This document shows positions 1-6,225 of a stretch of DNA of 9,435 bases, in pieces (within the stretch, counting starts at the first letter, position 1; each line of letters starts with the position of its first letter). The notes beneath the pieces were generated by a model that was not told the origin of the DNA, made no database searches, and saw only the letters and a program-made list of their open reading frames with translations. The position numbers were made by a program, and so were the translations under genes. Location of the stretch: positions 1-9,435 of the forward strand of contig DAOUYU010000060.1 in assembly GCA_030673995.1 (NCBI GenBank), in the 5' to 3' direction. Source of the DNA: Candidatus Aminicenantota bacterium. Lineage in GTDB: Bacteria > Acidobacteriota > Aminicenantia > Aminicenantales > Aminicenantaceae.

Positions 1-2297
1 TGTTTTTCTTTCTTTTCTCTTGTTCGCCTTTCTTTTTGTATGGAGAGGACACGGTGGAGAAGATTGAAATCATAGGAAATGAACGGGTCTCAACGGAGAC
101 CGTTCTCTATTACCTCTCTTCAAAAGAAGGAGACTTCTTCAACGAGGACTTGTTGAAAAAAGATTTCAGGGTTTTATGGTCAACAGGATTTTTTTCTAAT
201 ATCAAGATAGAAAAGGCAGAGGGAACAAAGGGAAAGATTGTGAGGATCATTGTCGAGGAAAATCCAGTCATCAAGACTATCACCTACAAGACGGGCAGAA
301 GACTCAAGGAGAATGATATTGTCAGCAAGTTAAGAGAAGAAGACAGCTACATCATGGCCTATTCTTATTACAACCCTCATAAGGTCAAAGAAATCAAGAA
401 GATCATCGAAGATCTGCTCCAGGAGAAAGGCCTTATGTCCGGGACAGTTGAGGTCAAAACAAATCAGATCGGAAAGAATGAAGTAGAGATCTTGTTTGAT
501 ATCAATGAAGGGCCAAAGATGAAAATTGGTGAGGTCGAGTTCGAAGGGAAGCCAAAGTTACTTCCAAGTGTTCTCAGAGGAGCAATGAAGGAAAACAAGA
601 GGCAAAGTATTTTCTGGTGGATAGCTGGGAAGGATGTCTTCAAGAAAAACAAACTCCCGGAGGACTTGGAGAACATAAAGAAGAAGTTACAGCAACAGGG
701 ATACATGGAAGCCACGATTGGCGAGCCCAGAATAGAGGAGATCACCAAAAGGAATATTTTTCTAAAAAAACGGAAGATGACGAAGATCATCATTCCTGTA
801 AATGCCGGCTACAGATACAGGGTTGGCGAGATTAAGATCGAAGGGAATAAAATCGTCTCCACAAAAGGTTTGCGGAGTCTCATCAAATTCAAGGAAGGCG
901 ATATTTACAGCACAAAAATAAGAGAGAAGAGTATCGAAGAAATGGGAGAGATTTATCGGAACGTTGGCTATCTGCGTGCCCAAATCATTCCTGTTGAAAG
1001 TCTGGACCCCAAGCGAAAGCGAGTGAATGTGACCTTCAATATCTATGAAGGAGAAGTTGCGTATTTAAACAGGCTTGAGTTCAAAGGCAATACCTACACC
1101 AAAGACAAGGTTATCAGGCGTGAAATGCTGCTCAGAGAGGGTGATAGGTTTAGCATAGCTCTATTTAAAGACAGCATTTTAAGGATGCAGCAGCTTGGGC
1201 TTGTTGAGCTTGAAGGGGAACCTGATATAAAGCCTAATCCTGAAAACCCCAATCTCATGGATGTTACCCTGAATGTGAGGGAGATGCAGAGAAACAACAT
1301 CCAGTTTACAGCAGGCTACAGTGGCTATGAGGGTTATTTTATTGCCTTAAGCTACTCAACCGTGAATTTCCTGGGAGCCGGCGAGAAATTAGAATTGATG
1401 TTCCAGCATGGTAAATATGTCAAAAACTATATGTTTGGTTTTACCGAGCCCTATTTTCTTGATTTGCCCATGAACTTGGGTTTTAAGGTTTTTGACCGTT
1501 CTATGGAATATCGATATATGTTCAATCGAAAAGGGCAAGGAATTGATTTCCATATCGGAGGAAGGGTCAAGGGATACTTGAGAACGGATTTAACTTATTC
1601 TTATGAATTAATAGATATCGAGTACTTTAGTGATACCGGGGGGGGCTCCGGATCTTATTATTACGGTGGGTGGGAAGGAAAGTATCGTGTAAGCAGCATC
1701 ATACCATCCATATATCGTTCCACCGTTAACAGCCCCATAATACCCACAGCGGGCTCCCTATATCTGGCTACATGTAAATTTTCTGGCGGCTTTCTGGGCG
1801 GCGAAGTCGACATGATAAAGCCTCGCTTTGAGTGGAAATATTTCCAGCCGATAATAGGGAACCATATCCTTGGGCTTCATGCTGAGTATCAGTTTATTAA
1901 GTCTTTTGGGGAAGGTCCAGGAATCCCAGTATGGGAGAGATTCTTTCTCGGAGGGGAAAGATCCATTCGAGGGTATAATTATTACTCCATAGGACCTCGT
2001 GATCCTGTATCGAATAGGAACATAGGCGGGGAAAAATCTCTTGTACTCAACGCAGAATATATCATTCCATTCGGCAGTTCCCTATTTTTTATTCTCTTTT
2101 ATGATTATGGGAATGCTTTTACTCAAGATGAAAAAATCAGTCTAAAAAATATGTACACTTCGACAGGACTTGAATTAAGAATATTTGTTCCTGCTCTGAG
2201 AATTCCCTTCAGGCTTATTTTTGCTTATAATAGCCCAAAGGAGTATCTTAGCGAGTCTAATTTTAATTTTCGTTTTGCACTTGGAACCACCTTTTGA
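1..2297 (+). CDS. bamA: Outer membrane protein assembly factor BamA (5'-partial)
   Basis: BamA is the Omp85-family core of the BAM complex, which folds and inserts beta-barrel proteins into the outer membrane. Five POTRA repeats can be followed at about 54-263, 264-515, 516-812, 813-1055 and 1056-1286, each ending in a beta strand of the type VRIIVEENP or VNVTFNIYEGE. A C-terminal barrel runs from about 1293 to the stop. The barrel has the Omp85 loop-6 signature GGERSIRGY (RGY at 1968-1976) and ends in Phe, the usual outer-membrane C-terminal signal. The frame is open to the left edge: codons from position 3 read FFFLFSCSPFFLYGED, the hydrophobic end of a signal peptide. The TTG at 36 is therefore internal and the true start lies upstream of the window. 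An 8-G run at 1638-1645 falls in a predicted extracellular loop. It is followed 46 bp later by skp, a classic pairing. Confidence 0.96.
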   Translation, partial: FFFLFSCSPFFLYGEDTVEKIEIIGNERVSTETVLYYLSSKEGDFFNEDLLKKDFRVLWSTGFFSNIKIEKAEGTKGKIVRIIVEENPVIKTITYKTGRRLKENDIVSKLREEDSYIMAYSYYNPHKVKEIKKIIEDLLQEKGLMSGTVEVKTNQIGKNEVEILFDINEGPKMKIGEVEFEGKPKLLPSVLRGAMKENKRQSIFWWIAGKDVFKKNKLPEDLENIKKKLQQQGYMEATIGEPRIEEITKRNIFLKKRKMTKIIIPVNAGYRYRVGEIKIEGNKIVSTKGLRSLIKFKEGDIYSTKIREKSIEEMGEIYRNVGYLRAQIIPVESLDPKRKRVNVTFNIYEGEVAYLNRLEFKGNTYTKDKVIRREMLLREGDRFSIALFKDSILRMQQLGLVELEGEPDIKPNPENPNLMDVTLNVREMQRNNIQFTAGYSGYEGYFIALSYSTVNFLGAGEKLELMFQHGKYVKNYMFGFTEPYFLDLPMNLGFKVFDRSMEYRYMFNRKGQGIDFHIGGRVKGYLRTDLTYSYELIDIEYFSDTGGGSGSYYYGGWEGKYRVSSIIPSIYRSTVNSPIIPTAGSLYLATCKFSGGFLGGEVDMIKPRFEWKYFQPIIGNHILGLHAEYQFIKSFGEGPGIPVWERFFLGGERSIRGYNYYSIGPRDPVSNRNIGGEKSLVLNAEYIIPFGSSLFFILFYDYGNAFTQDEKISLKNMYTSTGLELRIFVPALRIPFRLIFAYNSPKEYLSESNFNFRFALGTTF

Positions 2298-2343
2298 GGA
2301 AAGAAAGAAAATATTATTCGATTCAAATTAAGGAGGAAAAAAG

Positions 2344-2880
2344 ATGAGGAGAAGCGCTAACAAAATTATCGTTCTTGTTCTTTTTTTTGTAGCAATAGTT
2401 TCTTCAAGCATTGCTCAGGAATTATCGAGGGTTGGAATTATAAATCCGATGCAGGTCATGGAAAAGTCCGCAGAGGGAAAGAGTATAATTGCACTGCTGG
2501 AGAAAAAAAGTAATGAGAATCAGGATAAGTTGGTTAAAATGGATGATCAAATCCGGGACTTAGAGACAAGGATTAATACTCAAAGACTAACCCTGACCCA
2601 AGAATCTATAATGAATATGAGCTCTGATTTAGAAAGAAAGCGTACCGACAGAAAACGTTTTGCCGAAGATTCTTACCGGGAATTCACTCAACTCAGAGAC
2701 AGGCTTTTTAATAAGGTCAAAACAGAATTGATTCCTATAATCGAACAGATTGGGAAGGAAAAGAATATGGTTGCCATTTTTGACCTGACTACCAGTGGGG
2801 TCATCTATTTTACTCCAACCATTGATCTTACTGAAGAAGTTATAAAAAAATACGATGCCTCTAAAGCCTCAAAAAAATAA
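2344..2880 (+). CDS. skp: Periplasmic chaperone Skp/OmpH
   Basis: Skp is a trimeric periplasmic chaperone that holds unfolded outer-membrane proteins on their way to BamA. The 178-residue product has a signal peptide (residues 1-24, basic MRRSANK start, hydrophobic core, likely cleavage in SSSIA|QEL). The mature N-terminus RVGIINPMQVMEKS matches the strand that opens OmpH-family proteins. Residues about 45-130 are rich in Lys, Glu, Arg and Asp and predicted to be helical, fitting the two long tentacle helices. The length is normal for the family. An AGGAGG at 2331-2336 sits 7 nt before the ATG. The position directly after bamA is the conserved one and supports the assignment. The last 26 nt overlap fabZ. 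Confidence 0.93.
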   Translation: MRRSANKIIVLVLFFVAIVSSSIAQELSRVGIINPMQVMEKSAEGKSIIALLEKKSNENQDKLVKMDDQIRDLETRINTQRLTLTQESIMNMSSDLERKRTDRKRFAEDSYREFTQLRDRLFNKVKTELIPIIEQIGKEKNMVAIFDLTTSGVIYFTPTIDLTEEVIKKYDASKASKK

Positions 2881-3331
2881 AGAACAGCTCGATATCGAAA
2901 AAATCCTCGGAATCCTGCCCCACCGATATCCCTTTTTGTTAGTGGATAGAGTTCTCGAACTGGAAAAGGGAAAGTCCATCACCGCCATCAAGAATGTCAC
3001 TTACAATGAACACTTTTTCCAGGGACATTTTCCTGTAAAAAAGGTTATGCCCGGCGTTCTCATTATCGAATCCGTGGCTCAGGCAGGAGGCATTCTGCTC
3101 TACCATTCCATTCCTGATCCTGAGAATGTTCTCGTTTTTTTGAGCGCCATTCATAACGCTAAATTCAGAAAGCCCGTTATCCCCGGTGACCAGCTGAGGC
3201 TGGAAGCAGAGCTAACAAGGCTTAGAAAGAAGGTTTCCTTTATGAAGGGGAAGGCTTATGTGGACGGTGAAATTGTGGCGGAAGGCGAGATTATAGCCTC
3301 ATTATTGAGGCTTGAGGAATTGAATGAATGA
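2855..3331 (+). CDS. fabZ: 3-hydroxyacyl-[acyl-carrier-protein] dehydratase FabZ
   Basis: FabZ is the cytoplasmic hot-dog-fold enzyme that dehydrates 3-hydroxyacyl-ACP to trans-2-enoyl-ACP in type II fatty acid synthesis. It draws on the same 3-hydroxyacyl-ACP pool that LpxA uses. The 158-residue product has the family motifs in order: ILPHRYPFLLVDRV (about residues 20-33), HFFQGHFP with the catalytic His58, and PGVLIIESVAQ with the catalytic Glu72. The length is typical. The ATG start lies 26 nt inside skp and has no clear Shine-Dalgarno sequence before it. No later in-frame ATG, GTG or TTG precedes the HRYPF motif, so expression probably depends on coupling to skp translation. In many genomes lpxD sits between skp and fabZ; here it does not. 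Its stop overlaps the lpxA start by 8 nt. Confidence 0.96.
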   Translation: MPLKPQKNKEQLDIEKILGILPHRYPFLLVDRVLELEKGKSITAIKNVTYNEHFFQGHFPVKKVMPGVLIIESVAQAGGILLYHSIPDPENVLVFLSAIHNAKFRKPVIPGDQLRLEAELTRLRKKVSFMKGKAYVDGEIVAEGEIIASLLRLEELNE

Positions 3332-4148
3332 GAGAGAAATCTTCATTCATCCTACAGCGACTGTCCACCCCGAGGCTCAATTAGACACCGGAGTCTGGAT
3401 CGGTCCTTATTCTTCCATAGGGGAAAAAGTAACCATACACAAGAAGACAAGGATAGATTCACATGTCTCTATAGATGGCCTGACTGAAATAGGAGAAAGC
3501 TGCCGTTTTTCCCCTTTTTCCTCTATAGGAACAGAACCTCAGGACCTTACGTATAAAGGGGAGGAAACACGGGTTAAGATCGGGGACAGAAATATTTTTC
3601 GAGAAATGGTTTCCATTAACAGAGGAACAGTCAAGGGTAGAAAGCAGACAGTCATCGGGAATGATAATTATTTCATGGCTTACTCCCATATTGGCCACGA
3701 CTGTATTGTTGGAAATGAAACTGTTTTTATCAATGCAGGTACGCTAGGAGGACATGTCACCGTCGATGATTATGCTACCATGGGGGCTTTCTCTGGTGTG
3801 CATCAATTCTGTCGGGTGGGGAAATACGCCTTTATTGGCGGCTTCACAGTTGCTACTCAGGATGTTCTTCCTTTCTGCAGAGTTGCTGGGGTCCGCCCCA
3901 CTCACCTGTACGGATTGAATTCTATTGGTCTGCGGCGGAGGGGCTTTTCGAGAGAGAGGATCGGGAATCTCAAAGAAATGTTTAAAATCTTTTTTTATTC
4001 CGAATTAAACACAACTCAAGCTTTAAAAAAGATTGAAGAGCAGTTGCCTCCAAGTGAAGATAGGGATGAGATTATCAATTTTGTTAAGTCTTCCCAGAGA
4101 GGGATCATAAAGAAAGGGGCTGAAAAGTGGGACGTCGAATCGGGATAA
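3324..4148 (+). CDS. lpxA: UDP-N-acetylglucosamine acyltransferase LpxA
   Basis: LpxA carries out the first step of lipid A synthesis, moving a 3-hydroxyacyl chain from ACP to the 3-position of UDP-GlcNAc in the cytoplasm. The 274-residue protein has a left-handed beta-helix of hexapeptide repeats over about residues 6-190 (for example IHPTATVHPEAQL, VWIGPYSSIG), then a helical C-terminal domain from about GLRRRGFSRE. It aligns without gaps to E. coli LpxA as I recall that sequence. The catalytic His falls at the same number, His125 in SHIGHDCIVGN, and the ruler residue Gly173 is kept in FIGGFTV. PQDLTY and HQFCRVG are also family motifs. The ATG overlaps the end of fabZ by 8 nt, and the stop lies 22 nt inside lpxI. 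Confidence 0.97.
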   Translation: MNEREIFIHPTATVHPEAQLDTGVWIGPYSSIGEKVTIHKKTRIDSHVSIDGLTEIGESCRFSPFSSIGTEPQDLTYKGEETRVKIGDRNIFREMVSINRGTVKGRKQTVIGNDNYFMAYSHIGHDCIVGNETVFINAGTLGGHVTVDDYATMGAFSGVHQFCRVGKYAFIGGFTVATQDVLPFCRVAGVRPTHLYGLNSIGLRRRGFSRERIGNLKEMFKIFFYSELNTTQALKKIEEQLPPSEDRDEIINFVKSSQRGIIKKGAEKWDVESG

Positions 4149-4936
4149 TCGCTGGCTCTGGGGAATTTCCCTCTTTGATAATTAAGGAAGCTCAGAAATT
4201 GAGCTATTCCTGCGTAGTCGCAGGAATAAAAGATGAAGCAGAAGCCGGCCTCAAGGATAAGGTTGGTGTCTTCGAGTGGATTGATGTGGGGGAGATTATG
4301 AATTTAGTCTCTTTTTTCAAAAAAAACGGAGTCAAAGAGGCTGTGTTTGCCGGAAAGATCGATCCACGGATCATTTTTAAAAGAGAAAAATTCAATGAGA
4401 CTTCGCATCAGATTTTAGCCCAGGAGGAAGAGAGAAGCCCAACAGCAATCATAAAGACCATTATTGATTTTATGTCCAGGGAAGGAATCCAGATCACGGA
4501 TCCGACCCCTTTCATCACTTCCTCTTTCTGCCAGGAAGGCATCCTGACTGAGGCAAAGCTTTCTCCTGAGTCAGAAGAGGACATAACCTTTGGCTGGGAA
4601 ATTGCCAAACATATTGCGGATTTAGATATCGGACAGACAGTGATAGTCAAAGATAAGTCCGTTGTGGCTGTTGAAGGAATGGAAGGTACGGATGAAGCGA
4701 TAAAAAGAGGAGGCCGGTTAGCCGGGAAAGGAAGTGTTGTGGTAAAAGTCAGCCGTTCTTTTCAAGATGCAAGAGTCGATTTACCTGCGGTAGGACTGAA
4801 TACTGTGAAAAGCCTTATCGAGGCAGAGAGCAAGGCTCTTTGTTTTGAAGCTCATAGAATACCCTTTTTTCAAAAGGAGGAAGCTCTATCTTTGGCTGAT
4901 GACAATAAAATCTCGATCAGCGTCAAAAAATCCTAA
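4127..4936 (+). CDS. lpxI: UDP-2,3-diacylglucosamine pyrophosphatase LpxI
   Basis: LpxI (formerly DUF1009) hydrolyses UDP-2,3-diacylglucosamine to lipid X (2,3-diacylglucosamine 1-phosphate) and UMP, the fourth step of lipid A synthesis. It replaces the unrelated LpxH in several lineages. The 269-residue product has the N-terminal domain (GIIAGSGEFPSLI at about residues 6-18, then FAGKIDPR) and the C-terminal domain (DIGQTVIVKDKSVVAVEGMEGTD, then RVDLPAVGLNT). Asp218 in RVDLPAVG is probably the counterpart of the catalytic Asp described in Caulobacter LpxI. The start is GTG at 4127, 22 nt inside lpxA, with a modest AAAGGGG upstream. The position right after lpxA is the usual one. A mobile-element-like sequence begins 45 bp after the stop. 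Confidence 0.95.
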   Translation: MGRRIGIIAGSGEFPSLIIKEAQKLSYSCVVAGIKDEAEAGLKDKVGVFEWIDVGEIMNLVSFFKKNGVKEAVFAGKIDPRIIFKREKFNETSHQILAQEEERSPTAIIKTIIDFMSREGIQITDPTPFITSSFCQEGILTEAKLSPESEEDITFGWEIAKHIADLDIGQTVIVKDKSVVAVEGMEGTDEAIKRGGRLAGKGSVVVKVSRSFQDARVDLPAVGLNTVKSLIEAESKALCFEAHRIPFFQKEEALSLADDNKISISVKKS

Positions 4937-4980
4937 CATATAAAAGGCTCAGGCTAAGTGGCTTGAAAACGCTTACATAA

Positions 4981-4993
4981 CCTGGATTATTCA
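4981..4993 (+). repeat. Left terminal inverted repeat of the 255-bp element
   Basis: The sequence CCTGGATTATTCA is the inverted counterpart of 5223-5235, with one mismatch (G versus A at its fifth base). Extending outward by three bases (TAA versus TAG) keeps most positions matched, so the exact outer boundary is uncertain by a few bases. Confidence 0.7.
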
Positions 4994-5013
4994 CGAGTCG
5001 AGATTGCTGTAGC

Positions 5014-5094
5014 GGCGAGGCCGCAGCCCATGAAGCTGTAGTATACTACCGCGAATGGGCTGCAACGAAGCCGATGCGGTGAGATCGGCTCGCC
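5014..5094 (+). other. GC-rich multi-hairpin (cruciform-capable) structure inside the element
   Basis: Three complementary pairings nest here. GGCGAG (5014-5019) pairs with CTCGCC (5089-5094) as a closing stem. GCAGCCCAT (5023-5031) pairs perfectly with ATGGGCTGC (5055-5063); its loop contains the exact 12-base palindrome GTAGTATACTAC (5038-5049). AGCCGAT (5069-5075) pairs with ATCGGCT (5084-5090), sharing two bases with the closing stem. The result is a three-way-junction-like fold in DNA or RNA. No U-tract follows, so it is not a simple terminator. It lies just before a ribosome-site-like GGAGGG and an ATG, so it may be the leader of the parent element's transposase gene that limits read-through expression. 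That role is inference. Confidence 0.6.
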
Positions 5095-5107
5095 CGGAGG
5101 GTAAAAA

Positions 5108-5179
5108 ATGCCGACATTTGATAGAAATTATACAACAAACAAAGTGATAGTCTTTATTTTACTGAAAACCAGGAAATAA
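5108..5179 (+). pseudogene. 23-codon micro-ORF, possible transposase start remnant
   Basis: A short ORF starts with ATG at 5108, 6 nt after GGAGGG (5096-5101), a good ribosome-site spacing. It begins MPTFDRNYTTNK, continues with a hydrophobic run (VIVFILL) and ends KTRK before a TAA. It is too short to be called a gene from sequence alone. Its place after a structured leader inside a terminal-repeat-bounded element suggests the N-terminus of a deleted transposase, out of frame or fused to non-coding sequence soon after the start. It could equally be a chance ORF. Confidence 0.3.
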
Positions 5180-5222
5180 TGTTAATATTATTGAAGATAA
5201 ATGAAGGTGTCGGCATATTTTA

Positions 5223-5235
5223 TGAATAATTCAGG
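5223..5235 (-). repeat. Right terminal inverted repeat of the 255-bp element
   Basis: The sequence TGAATAATTCAGG reads CCTGAATTATTCA on the minus strand, matching the left end at 12 of 13 positions. It overlaps TCAGGCTAA (5231-5239), which is also found as an exact 9-base direct copy at 4949-4957, left of the element. Confidence 0.7.
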
Positions 5236-5310
5236 CTAAAAGAGTAGGATTTAGATTGTTTATGAGTTATGATGAATAAGAAATACTATTTATGATTTGG
5301 AGTAGATAAG

Positions 5311-6225
5311 ATGGATAAAGTGAGAGTTGGTATAATCGGCGTGGGATATTTGGGCGTGCAGCATGCCAGGATTTTATCCTATCTCGAAGAGGCTGAGCTG
5401 AAAGGAGTTGCTGATATTGATTTCAAAAAAGCTGTAAATATCGGAAATCGCCATGGTGTGCAGTATTTCCATAATTATAAAGACATGCTGGATGAGATTG
5501 ATGCAGCCATAGTGGCCACGCCTACATCGGATCATTTTTCAATCAGTATGAAATTGTTAAGTGCGGGCAAATCTGTTTTAGTCGAAAAACCCATAACTGA
5601 AACTGTCGAGCAGGCCGAGCAGTTAGTCAGCAAGTCCAAAAAAAGTGGGTTAGTTCTTCAAGCTGGTCATCTGGAGAGATTTAATCCGGCTGTAGAGGCG
5701 TTGGAAAACATGATTGAGGAACCGAGATTTATCGAAGTTCAGAGATTGGGATCTTTTTCGGCTCGATCTTTGGATATTGATGTTGTCCTTGACCTTATGA
5801 TTCATGATCTGGATATCATTTTAGCTCTGATCAAAGATGAAGTAAAAGCTATCAGGTCCTCAGGCATTCATGTTCTATCTGAAAAAATTGATATTGCCAA
5901 TGCAAGGTTGGAGTTTAAATCGGGTTGTGTGGCCACGCTTACAGCCAGCCGGGTTCATCAGGGAAAGGTGAGGAAGCTTCGGATTTTCGAACCCACATCC
6001 TGTTACACCATTGATTATATAGACCAGGATGTAAAGATTTTTCCCCTCAACGGGAGACAGACCGACATAAAAAGTTTAAAAATACAAAAAGAGGAGCCCT
6101 TAAAGAAAGAACTTAAAAATTTTATAAGATGCATCAGAGATGGAAAAACGAGAAAAGTAAGCGGAGAAGAGGCATTGCGTGCACTCAAACTTGCCTACTC
6201 CGTCCTTCATGAAATAGAGGCTTAA
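5311..6225 (+). CDS. Gfo/Idh/MocA-family NAD(P)-dependent sugar oxidoreductase
   Basis: This 304-residue protein belongs to the family that oxidises hydroxyls of sugars, often nucleotide-sugars, using NAD(P). The N-terminal Rossmann fold shows VGIIGVGYLG (G10-x-G12-x-x-G15). The family motif EKPI is at residues 92-95 with the likely catalytic Lys93, and GHLERFNP follows at 119-126. The C-terminal alpha/beta domain has VLDLMIHDLD, with Asp161 and His165 in the usual active-site positions. GGAG at 5299-5302 sits 8 nt before the ATG; I see no convincing -35 box upstream. Similar genes commonly lie next to lpxI, so a lipid A or surface-sugar role is plausible. UDP-GlcNAc 3-dehydrogenase (GnnA) is one candidate, but no GnnB-type aminotransferase is adjacent. 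Substrate is unassigned. Its 3' end overlaps the convergent gene by 41 bp. Confidence 0.88.
   Translation: MDKVRVGIIGVGYLGVQHARILSYLEEAELKGVADIDFKKAVNIGNRHGVQYFHNYKDMLDEIDAAIVATPTSDHFSISMKLLSAGKSVLVEKPITETVEQAEQLVSKSKKSGLVLQAGHLERFNPAVEALENMIEEPRFIEVQRLGSFSARSLDIDVVLDLMIHDLDIILALIKDEVKAIRSSGIHVLSEKIDIANARLEFKSGCVATLTASRVHQGKVRKLRIFEPTSCYTIDYIDQDVKIFPLNGRQTDIKSLKIQKEEPLKKELKNFIRCIRDGKTRKVSGEEALRALKLAYSVLHEIEA

Larger units (their letters stand above)
4981..5235. mobile_element. 255-bp MITE-like element (non-autonomous insertion sequence remnant)
   Basis: This gap is bounded by inverted repeats: CCTGGATTATTCA at the left end and TGAATAATTCAGG at the right end, matching at 12 of 13 bases. Between them lie GC-rich hairpins, a Shine-Dalgarno-like GGAGGG, a 23-codon ORF, an AT-rich stretch, and a second inverted pair, ATGCCGACA (5108-5116) with TGTCGGCAT (5208-5216). 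It has no transposase gene, so it would need one supplied in trans. A structured leader, ribosome site and start codon followed by a right end look like an insertion sequence with its transposase gene deleted. The CCTG ends recall the IS1380 family, but I could not verify this. No clean target-site duplication abuts the ends (ATAA on the left, CTAA on the right). Confidence 0.62.

Noticed and set aside
464..793. Minus-strand 109-codon ORF within bamA
   Set aside because: It lies wholly inside bamA on the opposite strand, has low-complexity Phe/Ser-rich content from complementing Lys/Glu codons, and has no supporting context.
617..835. Plus-strand 72-codon ORF within bamA
   Set aside because: It is an out-of-frame shadow of the third POTRA domain, which is clearly coding in the bamA frame.
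5014..5094. Rho-independent terminator of the lpxI operon
   Set aside because: The stems are strong, but no U-tract follows; the structure continues into GGAGGG and an ATG and lies within the terminal-repeat element.
5014..5094. CRISPR repeat or tRNA-like gene
   Set aside because: There is no regularly spaced repeat array, and no cloverleaf with an anticodon arm or CCA-type acceptor stem could be drawn.
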